Shown here: positions 1-5,707 of the stretch, in pieces
Numbering within the stretch: position 1 is the stretch's first letter
Layout of the letters: each line of letters begins with the position of its first letter
NCBI GenBank assembly: GCA_000695745.1
Contig: ASHK01000322.1
Span: forward strand, 1 to 5,707
DNA length: 5,707 nt
Direction of reading: 5' to 3'
From: Vibrio madracius
GTDB taxonomy: Bacteria > Pseudomonadota > Gammaproteobacteria > Enterobacterales > Vibrionaceae
Translations under genes and position numbers: made by a program
Notes under the pieces: model-generated
The model's database searches: none
Told to the model about the DNA's origin: nothing
The model's input: only the letters and a program-made list of their open reading frames with translations

Positions 1-297
1 GACTGCTCCTTTATTCACTTTTTCCGGAGTGCACTCATCCAACGATAGAACACCAACACAGTTGATGACCCAATCAAGACTCTCAACCTCAGCGCTAAGT
101 GATGTCATTAACGCACCATAATCGTCCTCTTTAGTGACGTCCAAAGCGTGCCAGCGTAGCCTAGAGTGCTGCATATCAGGCAGAGCACGATGATAGGTCG
201 CAAATATCGTGGCATCAGTATGGGCCAGTATATGCTGGGTCATTGCCCTACCTATCCCTCCGGAAGCACCAAGTATCAAGACATTTAAGGGCTTCAT
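1..297 (-). CDS. Short-chain dehydrogenase/reductase (SDR), N-terminal 99 residues; 3' end beyond the window
   Basis: This is the third gene of the minus-strand photorepair operon and is cut off by the left edge. The translation opens with a beta strand and the Rossmann dinucleotide motif GASGGIG (residues 10-16). An LDV acidic motif follows (Asp53, typically near the adenine ring), then INCVG (78-82), which matches the NNAG-like motif of classical SDRs. The catalytic Ser-Tyr-Lys would lie outside the window. These motifs indicate a soluble NAD(P)-dependent oxidoreductase resembling the C-factor (CsgA)-like SDRs often found next to photolyase genes in gammaproteobacteria. The substrate is unknown. 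The ATG at 297 is well supported: GAGGTG overlaps the stop codon of the upstream photolyase gene, the spacing is good, and the intergenic gap is only 7 nt, which suggests translational coupling. The family call is firm; the specific role is not known. Confidence 0.88.
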   Translation of the reverse strand, partial: MKPLNVLILGASGGIGRAMTQHILAHTDATIFATYHRALPDMQHSRLRWHALDVTKEDDYGALMTSLSAEVESLDWVINCVGVLSLDECTPEKVNKGAV

Positions 298-304
298 CTT
301 CACC

Positions 305-1855
305 TCACAATCGTTCAATTCGGGCTAAGTTCGCTTCGGCAGTGATAAGATGTTCATCCTGAACTTCAGGCGCCAGTCGGTCCCATGTCCGATAAATCAT
401 CGCCGTCCGAGGATTGTTACCGAGCCACTCGCGATGCTTATGCATAAAGCTCCAATAAAAACCATTAAAAGGACAGGCTTGTTGGCCTGAACGCTCTTTG
501 ACGTTATAAAAACAGCCACTGCAATAATCACTCATTTTGTTGATATAACCGCCGCTGGAGCCATAGGGTTTGGTCGCAATGAGCCCATCATCGGCATATA
601 AAGCCATCCCCCTAGTGTTGGGCATCTCTACCCACTCAATCGCATCAACATAAATACCAAGATACCATTGCTCGACTTGATCTGGATCTAACTCGGTAAG
701 CAACGCAAAATTACCTGTCACCATCAAACGTTGAATGTGATGTGCATAGGCGAAATCCAAAGACTGAGTGATGGCATGTTTCATACAACTCATTTTGGTC
801 TCACCATTCCAAAAATAGTGAGGCAATGTTCTTGATGCCCCTAACGCATTGGTAGTCGAGTAGTCTGGCATATTGCTCCAATACATCCCTCGAATATACT
901 CACGCCAGCCGAGAATCTGTCTGACAAACCCCTCAATCTGTGCAAGCGTGATTTGACCATCAGAATGCGCATAGTGATCAATTGCCGCGTATAGCACCTC
1001 TAATGGCGTCAGCATCTTACAGTTAAGCGAAAAAGAGAGTCGGCTATGATAGAGGCTCCATTGGCTTTCATGCTGCTCTGTCATCGCATCTTGAAAGCGG
1101 CCAAAATTGGGTAAACAGATTTGGCAGAAATGCGCGAGTAGCGTAAGAGATTGAGACCGATTGATAGGCCAAATGAGTTGCTCACCAATTCGCCCTATCG
1201 AAGGCAGATTATGTCGCTGTATTCGTGATACGGTATCTTTTGTCGGTGACGCAAACAGAAGTGGGGCGGGCAACGCTTCAATGTCGGCTTTTTTCAATTT
1301 GTTGCGATTGTTCGCATCGTAACTCCATTTACCACCGAGCGGTTTGGTTTCATTTTCCATCAACATGCCATGTTTTTTGCGCATCTTGCGGTAAAAATGA
1401 TCCATCACCAGAGACTTGCCGCGAACGAAATAGTTATCTATCTCTGAAAAAGGCAGCAAGAAATGTTCTGACTCGACCAAGGTCGTTGAAAACTGTGGAT
1501 GAGAAAAGCAAGATAATTGCTTTAGCAGTCGATATTCATCTGGCCTTTGGAACTCAAACCTTTCGATATTGTGCTGCTCAGCGACCGTGGCGATGAGATC
1601 GGTTAAAGAGTCGAAATCGCACGTATCGTCCAAAGTGAGATGATGAACGTGATGTCCTTGTTCTGCCAAGCAGCCCGCGAAATTTTCCATTGATAGAAAG
1701 AACGCCACTTGCTTTTGAATATGATGCGTCACGTACTCTGATTCTTGTTTCAATTCTGCAATCAAATAAAGAACATCGCTATCCACACTAGCGAACCATG
1801 AATGTTGGGGGTCGAGCTGATCACCCAAAATGAGTCTTAGCGTTCTATATCCCAT
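305..1855 (-). CDS. Iron-sulfur bacterial (6-4) photolyase (FeS-BCP / PhrB type cryptochrome-photolyase)
   Basis: A 516-residue flavoprotein predicted to repair pyrimidine (6-4) pyrimidone photoproducts using blue light. It opens with LRLILGDQLD, typical of the FeS-BCP (deoxyribodipyrimidine photolyase-related) family. Four cysteines (357, 445, 448, 461) have spacing +88, +3, +13. This is the same spacing as the [4Fe-4S] ligands of Agrobacterium PhrB as I recall them (350, 438, 441, 454), a constant offset of 7. The same offset places His372-His373 on the PhrB active-site histidines, Trp349 and Trp397 on its Trp342 and Trp390, and Tyr431 and Tyr437 on its electron-transfer tyrosines. Known members bind FAD and a dimethyl-ribityllumazine antenna. 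An upstream in-frame TTG at 1885 would overlap the cryptochrome gene by 19 nt. The ATG at 1855 is preferred because AAGGAAG precedes it and the protein then starts just before the conserved first strand. It lies 11 nt after the cryptochrome stop. No damage is seen. Confidence 0.93.
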   Translation of the reverse strand: MGYRTLRLILGDQLDPQHSWFASVDSDVLYLIAELKQESEYVTHHIQKQVAFFLSMENFAGCLAEQGHHVHHLTLDDTCDFDSLTDLIATVAEQHNIERFEFQRPDEYRLLKQLSCFSHPQFSTTLVESEHFLLPFSEIDNYFVRGKSLVMDHFYRKMRKKHGMLMENETKPLGGKWSYDANNRNKLKKADIEALPAPLLFASPTKDTVSRIQRHNLPSIGRIGEQLIWPINRSQSLTLLAHFCQICLPNFGRFQDAMTEQHESQWSLYHSRLSFSLNCKMLTPLEVLYAAIDHYAHSDGQITLAQIEGFVRQILGWREYIRGMYWSNMPDYSTTNALGASRTLPHYFWNGETKMSCMKHAITQSLDFAYAHHIQRLMVTGNFALLTELDPDQVEQWYLGIYVDAIEWVEMPNTRGMALYADDGLIATKPYGSSGGYINKMSDYCSGCFYNVKERSGQQACPFNGFYWSFMHKHREWLGNNPRTAMIYRTWDRLAPEVQDEHLITAEANLARIERL

Positions 1856-1866
1856 CGTCTTCCTTA

Positions 1867-3207
1867 TCAATCCTGAATCGGCCAATCCACCATATCCACT
1901 GCGTTCAAGCTGGAGTTAGGCTGGTCACCTTTCCACTTACGGATGAAAACATTTTCAGGATCATAGAGTTGTGTCTGTTTACTTAGGTCAAACTTCCTAT
2001 GTCCCCGAGGGTCGGCTCCCACACCAGCAAGATATTGCCAATTGCCCCAATTTGACCCAACGTCATAATCAATAAGCATATGCTGGAAATAACACGCTCC
2101 ATAACGCCAATCAAGGGAGAGTTCATGCACAAGACAACTTGCCACCAACTGTCTTCCTCTGTTGGACATATACCCTGTTTCTCGCAATTGATTCATGCAT
2201 GCGTTCACAATAGGAAACGGAGTATTACCCTCAACCCATTGACGTAATCTGTTGGCATAAAATGTGGTCAATGGGCGCTTGCCCTGAATGCCTCCAAACG
2301 CAAACAGCTTTGCCCCATGTTTGTGGCTATACCAGTGAAAGTATTCACGCCAAAGTAGCTCAAACAAAATCCAGTAGGTCGATTCATTACTACCATGCTG
2401 ACGTTCAAAGCGATTTAAATGGCTCAGTATCATTTTTGCAGACACGTTACCATTGGCCAGCCAAAGTGAGAATTTCGTGGAACTGTCCCAATTATCCAAC
2501 TCGTTGCGAGTGGATTTGTAATGTAGCGCCGCGGTCGTAGAAAAATAATCTCGCAGGTGTCCAAGCCCTGCTAACTCTCCACCGCGCACACCATGATGAA
2601 CTTTCAGTGATGAGGGTTCACAACCATAACTGGCAGGTAACCCATCTCGATTATTTAATGGTGGCGGCAATTGCGTCGTCGTGGGCCCAGCAATTGGAAG
2701 TAGTATGTTTTCTACCTGTTTTCTGAAGCGCGAGAATGACGCAGGAAGGTCCTCAATGTCAAAGGGGAGCAACGCCTGAGAAAACAACGAGGCAGTTTCA
2801 GCTCTGTACACTGCTATTTTCGGGTGTCTAAGGATAGTTTTAGTGAGAACGTAATCCACATACCAACTGGCGCTGTGTGCAACGTAGATATCTGTGATCG
2901 AGTAATAGGTAATCATCTCTTCCAGCCGAAGAACGGCGTCGTCAAGACTGTTGACGGTCACATAATGCAGCACTTGGCCGAGCTGCATTAAGGACTGATT
3001 AAACTCGCCCAATGACTGCATTGTGAATTCTCGTTTGGCCGAATCATCTATTTCTAACGGTAAAAAGCGCCGATCGAACACACTTTTTAGCTCATCAAAG
3101 CAAACACAATGAAGCCTATCAACTTGTTCGCTTGCCTGTTGTAACAGTAGATTGTCGTGCAACCTAAGATCTTGAGTAAACCAATAAATCCCTCTTTTAT
3201 TCGACAT
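1867..3207 (-). CDS. DASH-type cryptochrome / single-strand DNA photolyase
   Basis: First gene of the operon, 446 residues, soluble. The N-terminal alpha/beta photolyase domain begins with IYWFTQDLRLHDN (residues 7-19), the family signature. The helical FAD domain contains GGE (209-211), TKFSLWLANGNVS (244-256), ELLWREYF (283-290) and GYMSNRGRQ (345-353). Near the C terminus comes SNWGNWQYLAGVG (385-397), which is strongly DASH-like. Asn386 aligns with the Asn facing flavin N5 in E. coli photolyase (Asn378). Trp390 and Trp367 align with its electron-transfer Trp382 and Trp359. Thr314 appears to sit where E. coli has Trp306, so the outer step of the electron chain may use another residue. DASH proteins bind FAD and usually a methenyl-tetrahydrofolate antenna, and repair cyclobutane dimers in single-stranded DNA; some may also signal. 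The length is usual for bacterial DASH proteins and there is no C-terminal extension. The ATG at 3207 has AGGA 7 nt upstream. DASH assignment is firm; the balance of repair versus signalling cannot be judged from sequence. Confidence 0.93.
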   Translation of the reverse strand: MSNKRGIYWFTQDLRLHDNLLLQQASEQVDRLHCVCFDELKSVFDRRFLPLEIDDSAKREFTMQSLGEFNQSLMQLGQVLHYVTVNSLDDAVLRLEEMITYYSITDIYVAHSASWYVDYVLTKTILRHPKIAVYRAETASLFSQALLPFDIEDLPASFSRFRKQVENILLPIAGPTTTQLPPPLNNRDGLPASYGCEPSSLKVHHGVRGGELAGLGHLRDYFSTTAALHYKSTRNELDNWDSSTKFSLWLANGNVSAKMILSHLNRFERQHGSNESTYWILFELLWREYFHWYSHKHGAKLFAFGGIQGKRPLTTFYANRLRQWVEGNTPFPIVNACMNQLRETGYMSNRGRQLVASCLVHELSLDWRYGACYFQHMLIDYDVGSNWGNWQYLAGVGADPRGHRKFDLSKQTQLYDPENVFIRKWKGDQPNSSLNAVDMVDWPIQD

Positions 3208-3238
3208 GTCATTTTCCTAAATTGTTTGTGCGCTGCCT

Positions 3239-3309
3239 GTTTGTACGCAGCATTCCTTGTGACAGCTTAGAAAACCGTTGGTCATTCTGTGTCTCGTGAA
3301 CGTACAAAC
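3239..3309. repeat. Perfect 9-bp inverted repeat with 53-bp spacer in the divergent promoter
   Basis: GTTTGTACG (3239-3247) and CGTACAAAC (3301-3309) are exact reverse complements. The arms do not extend further. The spacer is too long for a tight hairpin, so the arrangement fits two binding sites facing each other better than an RNA structure. Confidence 0.55.
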
Positions 3310-3335
3310 GTTGTTGACGCTACAAACACGACCTC

Positions 3336-3343
3336 AGGGAGGA
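3336..3343 (+). promoter_or_regulatory. Strong Shine-Dalgarno deciding the nqrB start
   Basis: AGGGAGGA ends 6 nt before the ATG at 3350. It supports that start over the upstream in-frame TTG at 3278, which would add 24 residues not seen in NqrB proteins. The intact ribosome binding site suggests this gene was translated until recently, or still is. Confidence 0.75.
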
Positions 3344-3349
3344 CTTGGG

Positions 3350-4608
3350 ATGTCACTAAAAAACAACTTAGATAAACTCGCTCCTCATTTCGAAGCGGGC
3401 GGGAAATACCAAACCTTTTATCCACTCTACGAAGCCATTGCCACGCTGTTTTATACCCCTGGACACGTCACCAAAGGACAAACCCACCTCAGAGATAGTA
3501 TAGATCTCAAACGCATCATGATAATGGTGTGGATAGCTGTATTCCCTGCGATGTTTTGGGGCATGTACAACATAGGCAATCAAACAGTAGCGGCATTATC
3601 CATCACTTATTCGGCCGAAGAGATCACTCAATTGATCGCGGAAAGTTGGCGTTTATCATTCGTCTTTGGCTCTGCGACTGACTTACTTGAAGCGGGATGG
3701 GTAAGTAAAATGTGGTTTGGTGCCTGTTACTTCTTACCCGTATACCTCACCGTGTTTATTGTGGGCGGTTTTTGGGAAGTACTGTTTGCTATCGTTCGCA
3801 AGCACGAGGTTAATGAAGGCTTCTTCGTCAGCTCTATTCTCTTTGCATTGATTCTCCCTCCTACCATTCCACTCTGGCAAGCGGCACTCGGTATCACCTT
3901 CGGGATCGTCGTCGCCAAAGAAGTGTTCGGAGGAACAGGCGCAATTTTCTCAACCCCGCACTCGCTGGAAGAGCCTTTCTTTACTTTGCCTACCCTGCCC
4001 AAATGTCAGGTGGTGCCGTCTGGGTCGCTGCGGACGGCTACTCGGGTGCAACACCTCTGAGTCAATGGTACGAGGGCGGAGAAAGTGCCCTGTACAGTGC
4101 ACTGACTGGAAAACCTTTAACTTGGTGGGATGCGTTTGTTGGAAATTTGCCGGGCTCCATGGGTGAGGTATCCACATTACTCATTACCGCTGCGGGTATT
4201 TTCCTGATAGCGATAGGGATCGCCTCTTGGCGGATTGTTCTCGGAGTCTTAATTGGTTTGACCCTCTCAGCCACACTTCTCAACGTAATTGGTTCGGACT
4301 CGAACTCGATGTTCTCGATGCCCGTTTACTGGCATTTTGTCATTGGTGGCGTGGCATTTGGCACCTTTTTTATGGCGACAGATCCTGTGTCCGCAGCCTT
4401 TACTAACTCAGGAAAGTGGGCATATGGTTTACTCATAGGCTTCATGACCATCGGCATAAGAGTGCTAAACCCAGCCTACCCTGAGGGCATTATGTTGGCC
4501 ATTCTGTTTGCCAACTTGTTCGCTCCGCTCTTTGACCATTTCGTGAAGGAGGCGGTCGTAAGACGTCGAGTAAAAAGAATGAAACCGTTCGACAAGATCT
4601 CACCTTAA
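3350..4608 (+). pseudogene. nqrB: Orphan nqrB (Na+-translocating NADH:quinone reductase subunit B), interrupted by an apparent 1-nt deletion
   Basis: NqrB is the large membrane subunit of the Na+-pumping NADH:quinone oxidoreductase. It carries covalent FMN, binds riboflavin, and forms part of the Na+ path and quinone site. The first frame (3350-4060) reads as NqrB up to GGTG (residues 194-197), then gives a 39-residue nonsense tail and stops at 4060. NqrB homology resumes in the -1 frame directly after 3939 with [13 protein letters not shown] and continues to the stop at 4606-4608. Restoring one base gives 419 residues, close to the recalled V. cholerae length of about 415. Retained features are the [10 protein letters not shown] entry to the first membrane helix, FIVGGFWE (Gly139-Gly140, matching the quinone/inhibitor-site glycines 140-141 of V. 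cholerae), KHEVNEGFF, and the FMN motif SGAT with its Thr at 4051-4053 (restored residue 235, against Thr236 in V. cholerae). Family members have many membrane helices; the first-frame product would lose the FMN threonine and the C-terminal half. No nqrA precedes it and no nqrC follows. A sequencing error is the main alternative to a true pseudogene. Confidence 0.87.
3938..3942 (+). other. nqrB: Frameshift point in nqrB
   Basis: The frame before this point encodes GGTG, and the frame after it encodes RNFLNP beginning with CGC at 3940-3942. The sequence reads GGCGCAAT where NqrB homology requires one more base, for example GGCCGCAAT, so one base is missing. There is no slippery heptamer, which argues against programmed frameshifting. 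Confidence 0.8.
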
Positions 4609-4628
4609 ATTCATGCCTTAGATAAATA

Positions 4629-4666
4629 ATGGCGCTAATTGTAATTCATTTTATAAATAGCGCCAT
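4629..4666 (+). terminator. Hairpin-forming inverted repeat after nqrB; possible weak terminator
   Basis: ATGGCGCTA (4629-4637) and TAGCGCCAT (4658-4666) form a perfect 9-bp stem. After one A-A mismatch the stem continues for six more pairs (4639-4644 with 4651-4656, one of them G-T). It starts 20 nt after the nqrB stop, as a terminator would. However, no T-run follows on the plus strand, so it is not a classical intrinsic terminator. It could instead stabilise an mRNA 3' end or be a protein-binding palindrome. The rest of the 230-nt spacer (4609-4838) is AT-rich. I saw no clear promoter and no c-di-GMP riboswitch core there. Confidence 0.4.
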
Positions 4667-4838
4667 AATTGAACCATAATCACACTAATAATTGAGTCTG
4701 CTATCAAAAACTGTGCTTTCTAAAGTGACAAAGTACTGAACTCGTTGGATAATTAAAAGTAATCCGACCAAAAGAGTCCGACATTGAATTAAGTGCAAGC
4801 CTCGCCAATCAGAATAAGCCAGGGACATTAGTTAGATC

Positions 4839-5707
4839 ATGAAAAAGAACGATTTTCAGAAATCGGCGGCGAATTTAAAGAAAGCAGTACCATTGATGGT
4901 AAAACACCACGTTCCAGCGACGCCTGCCAATTATGCACTTTGGTATACGTATGTCGATCAAACTATCCCCGAATTGAACGCGGAAGTAGATGCGATTCTC
5001 AAAGATTTTGATATCTTGCCTCCAGTCAACACCAATCTACTATACCGCGAGCATATCGCAGGAAAAGCGGAAGTAAATTTGCAAGATCTGAAGCACAACA
5101 TGGAGGCCTTAGTCACTGAAGTGTCGAGCTCCATGACCGATGCTATTGCCGATACCTCGCAGTTCTCTAAAGTGCTTGAGCAAAGCTTCGACGGGTTGAG
5201 CACGCAAATGGAATCGCCACGTAATCCCACTCTTGATGAAGTGATGCCTTTGATTCAGCAATTGGTTGATGAAGCAAACGATATCCGCCATTCCACCGAC
5301 TTTATTCATAATCAGTTGAAAAATGCTAGTGATGAAATAGCTCGCTTAAAATCACAACTGGCAAAAGTTCAATGCAACGCATTATTTGATAGTTTGACGT
5401 CACTTTACAATCGTGGTGCCTTTGACTGCGTGACCTAAATATGTTCTGTGAAGCAAAACAGCCCATGAGCCTTATCTTTTTAGACATTGACCATTTTAAG
5501 ACATTCAATGACGAGTTTGGCCATCTGTTTGGTGATACTATTTTAAAAGGTATTTCACAACGCCTTAAGCAGGCTTGTCGAGGTGGTATTACCGCGTACC
5601 GATTTGGCGGTGAAGAGTTTGCGTTAATCATTCCCAATAAGTCTCTCAGAGTGGCGCGACAAATGGCTGACGCTTTGCGTTTGGCTATTGAAAAAATGAC
5701 GATAAAA
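4839..5707 (+). pseudogene. GGDEF (GGEEF) diguanylate cyclase, interrupted by an apparent 1-nt deletion; 3' end beyond the window
   Basis: Predicted cytoplasmic enzyme making cyclic di-GMP from two GTP. The ATG at 4839 is the first possible start, since an in-frame TAG lies at 4833-4835. Its ribosome site is poor (AGGGA about 13 nt upstream). Residues 1-170 form a soluble helical sensor/oligomerisation region with ANYALWYTYVDQ, ending in a probable coiled coil (DEIARLKSQLAKVQ). This layout resembles V. cholerae VCA0956 as recalled. The GGDEF domain starts at DSLTSLYNRGAFD, then the frame fails and TAA at 5436-5438 ends a 199-residue product. The -1 frame resumes with LRDLNMFCEA and LIFLDIDHFK (metal-site Asp216 and Asp218, restored numbering), GHLFGD, and GGEEF at 5606-5620 (residues 257-261). 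The inhibitory I-site RxxD reads RGGI (248-251), so product inhibition at that site is unlikely. The truncated product has no active site. A sequencing error remains possible. Confidence 0.87.
5424..5428 (+). other. Frameshift point in the diguanylate cyclase gene
   Basis: AFD of the LYNRGAFD motif ends at 5426. The frame that encodes the rest of the domain starts with CTG at 5426-5428 and has a TGA stop immediately before it at 5423-5425, so the shift lies within a few bases of 5426. Restoring one C (GACCTG for GACTG) gives a continuous domain. Confidence 0.78.

Larger units (their letters stand above)
3208..3349. promoter_or_regulatory. Divergent promoter region between cryptochrome operon and nqrB, with four TACAAAC-like elements
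   Basis: This 142-nt spacer must hold the start signals for both the minus-strand photorepair operon and the plus-strand nqrB. Two TACAAAC-like elements lie on the minus strand (3239-3245 exact; 3224-3230 as CACAAAC). Two exact copies lie on the plus strand (3303-3309 and 3321-3327). The inner pair extends to a perfect 9-bp inverted repeat, GTTTGTACG at 3239-3247 and CGTACAAAC at 3301-3309, with centres 62 bp apart (about six helical turns). This is a plausible operator. A regulator linked to light response, such as a MerR-family LitR/CarH-like protein, is an inference from the neighbouring photolyases and not from a matched consensus. I could not find a convincing sigma70 or ECF promoter on either strand. 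Confidence 0.45.

Noticed and set aside
1225..1596. 123-codon open frame on the plus strand
   Set aside because: It lies wholly inside the (6-4) photolyase gene on the opposite strand and its translation has no recognisable domain.
1856..1885. Upstream TTG start for the (6-4) photolyase
   Set aside because: It would overlap the cryptochrome gene and add 10 residues before the conserved first strand. The ATG at 1855 has a good AAGGAAG site.
2262..2540. 92-codon open frame on the plus strand
   Set aside because: Antisense shadow of the well-conserved DASH FAD domain; low-complexity Cys/His-rich translation with no family likeness.
3208..3300. ChrR-linked ECF sigma (RpoE) promoter for the cryptochrome operon
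   Set aside because: There is no TGATCC-like -35 at proper distance from a CGTA or TAAGA -10. The partial matches (TGACC, CGTA) are not correctly placed.
3278..3349. TTG start extending NqrB by 24 residues
   Set aside because: The extension has no NqrB likeness and runs through the putative operator. The ATG at 3350 has a strong Shine-Dalgarno.
3919..3960. Programmed -1 ribosomal frameshift in nqrB
   Set aside because: There is no X XXY YYZ heptamer in the overlap, NqrB is not known to use frameshifting, and the homology joins exactly where one base is missing.
4609..4838. Cyclic di-GMP riboswitch ahead of the diguanylate cyclase
   Set aside because: I looked for the conserved GEMM-type core and did not find it; the spacer is AT-rich with only the one hairpin.
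5410..5440. Programmed -1 frameshift in the diguanylate cyclase
   Set aside because: No slippery heptamer is present, and the downstream frame has a TGA at 5423-5425 that limits where a shift could occur.
5441..5707. Separate gene starting at the ATG at 5441
   Set aside because: It would begin inside the GGDEF fold and lack the DxLTxLxNR nucleotide-binding start. It is the continuation of the broken gene.

Overview
The window looks like a chromosomal segment from a Vibrionaceae bacterium (Vibrio or a close relative). The evidence is the close resemblance, recalled from memory, of the coding sequences to Vibrio proteins: NqrB of the Na+-pumping NADH:quinone reductase, a GGEEF diguanylate cyclase resembling V. 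cholerae VCA0956, a DASH cryptochrome, and an iron-sulfur (6-4) photolyase. No database search was possible. No tRNA, rRNA, CRISPR array, insertion sequence or integrase was seen.

Left half (1-3207, minus strand): a compact three-gene operon read right to left. It encodes a DASH-type cryptochrome/photolyase (3207-1867), a bacterial (6-4) photolyase of the FeS-BCP group (1855-305), and the first 99 residues of a short-chain dehydrogenase (297 to the left edge). The gaps are only 11 and 7 nt and each gene has its own Shine-Dalgarno, so this is one transcript. The two flavoproteins use blue/UV-A light to repair UV lesions, and the dehydrogenase is probably a co-induced member of the same light-response set.

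Middle (3208-3349): a 142-nt divergent promoter region. It carries four TACAAAC-like elements, two pointing each way, which include a perfect 9-bp inverted repeat. This is a candidate operator for a light-responsive regulator.

Right half (3350-5707, plus strand): two genes, each broken by what looks like one missing base. The first is a stand-alone nqrB, without nqrA or nqrC, whose reading frame slips near 3939-3940. The second is a GGDEF diguanylate cyclase whose frame slips near 5426, and it runs off the right edge. In both cases the downstream frame continues with well-conserved family sequence, so the lesions are either very recent or sequencing/assembly errors. The 230-nt spacer between them holds a hairpin-forming inverted repeat (4629-4666).

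The most unusual points are the orphan nqrB divergent from a photorepair operon, the paired single-base lesions, and the repeated motif in the shared promoter region. I did not find a clearly new multi-gene system.
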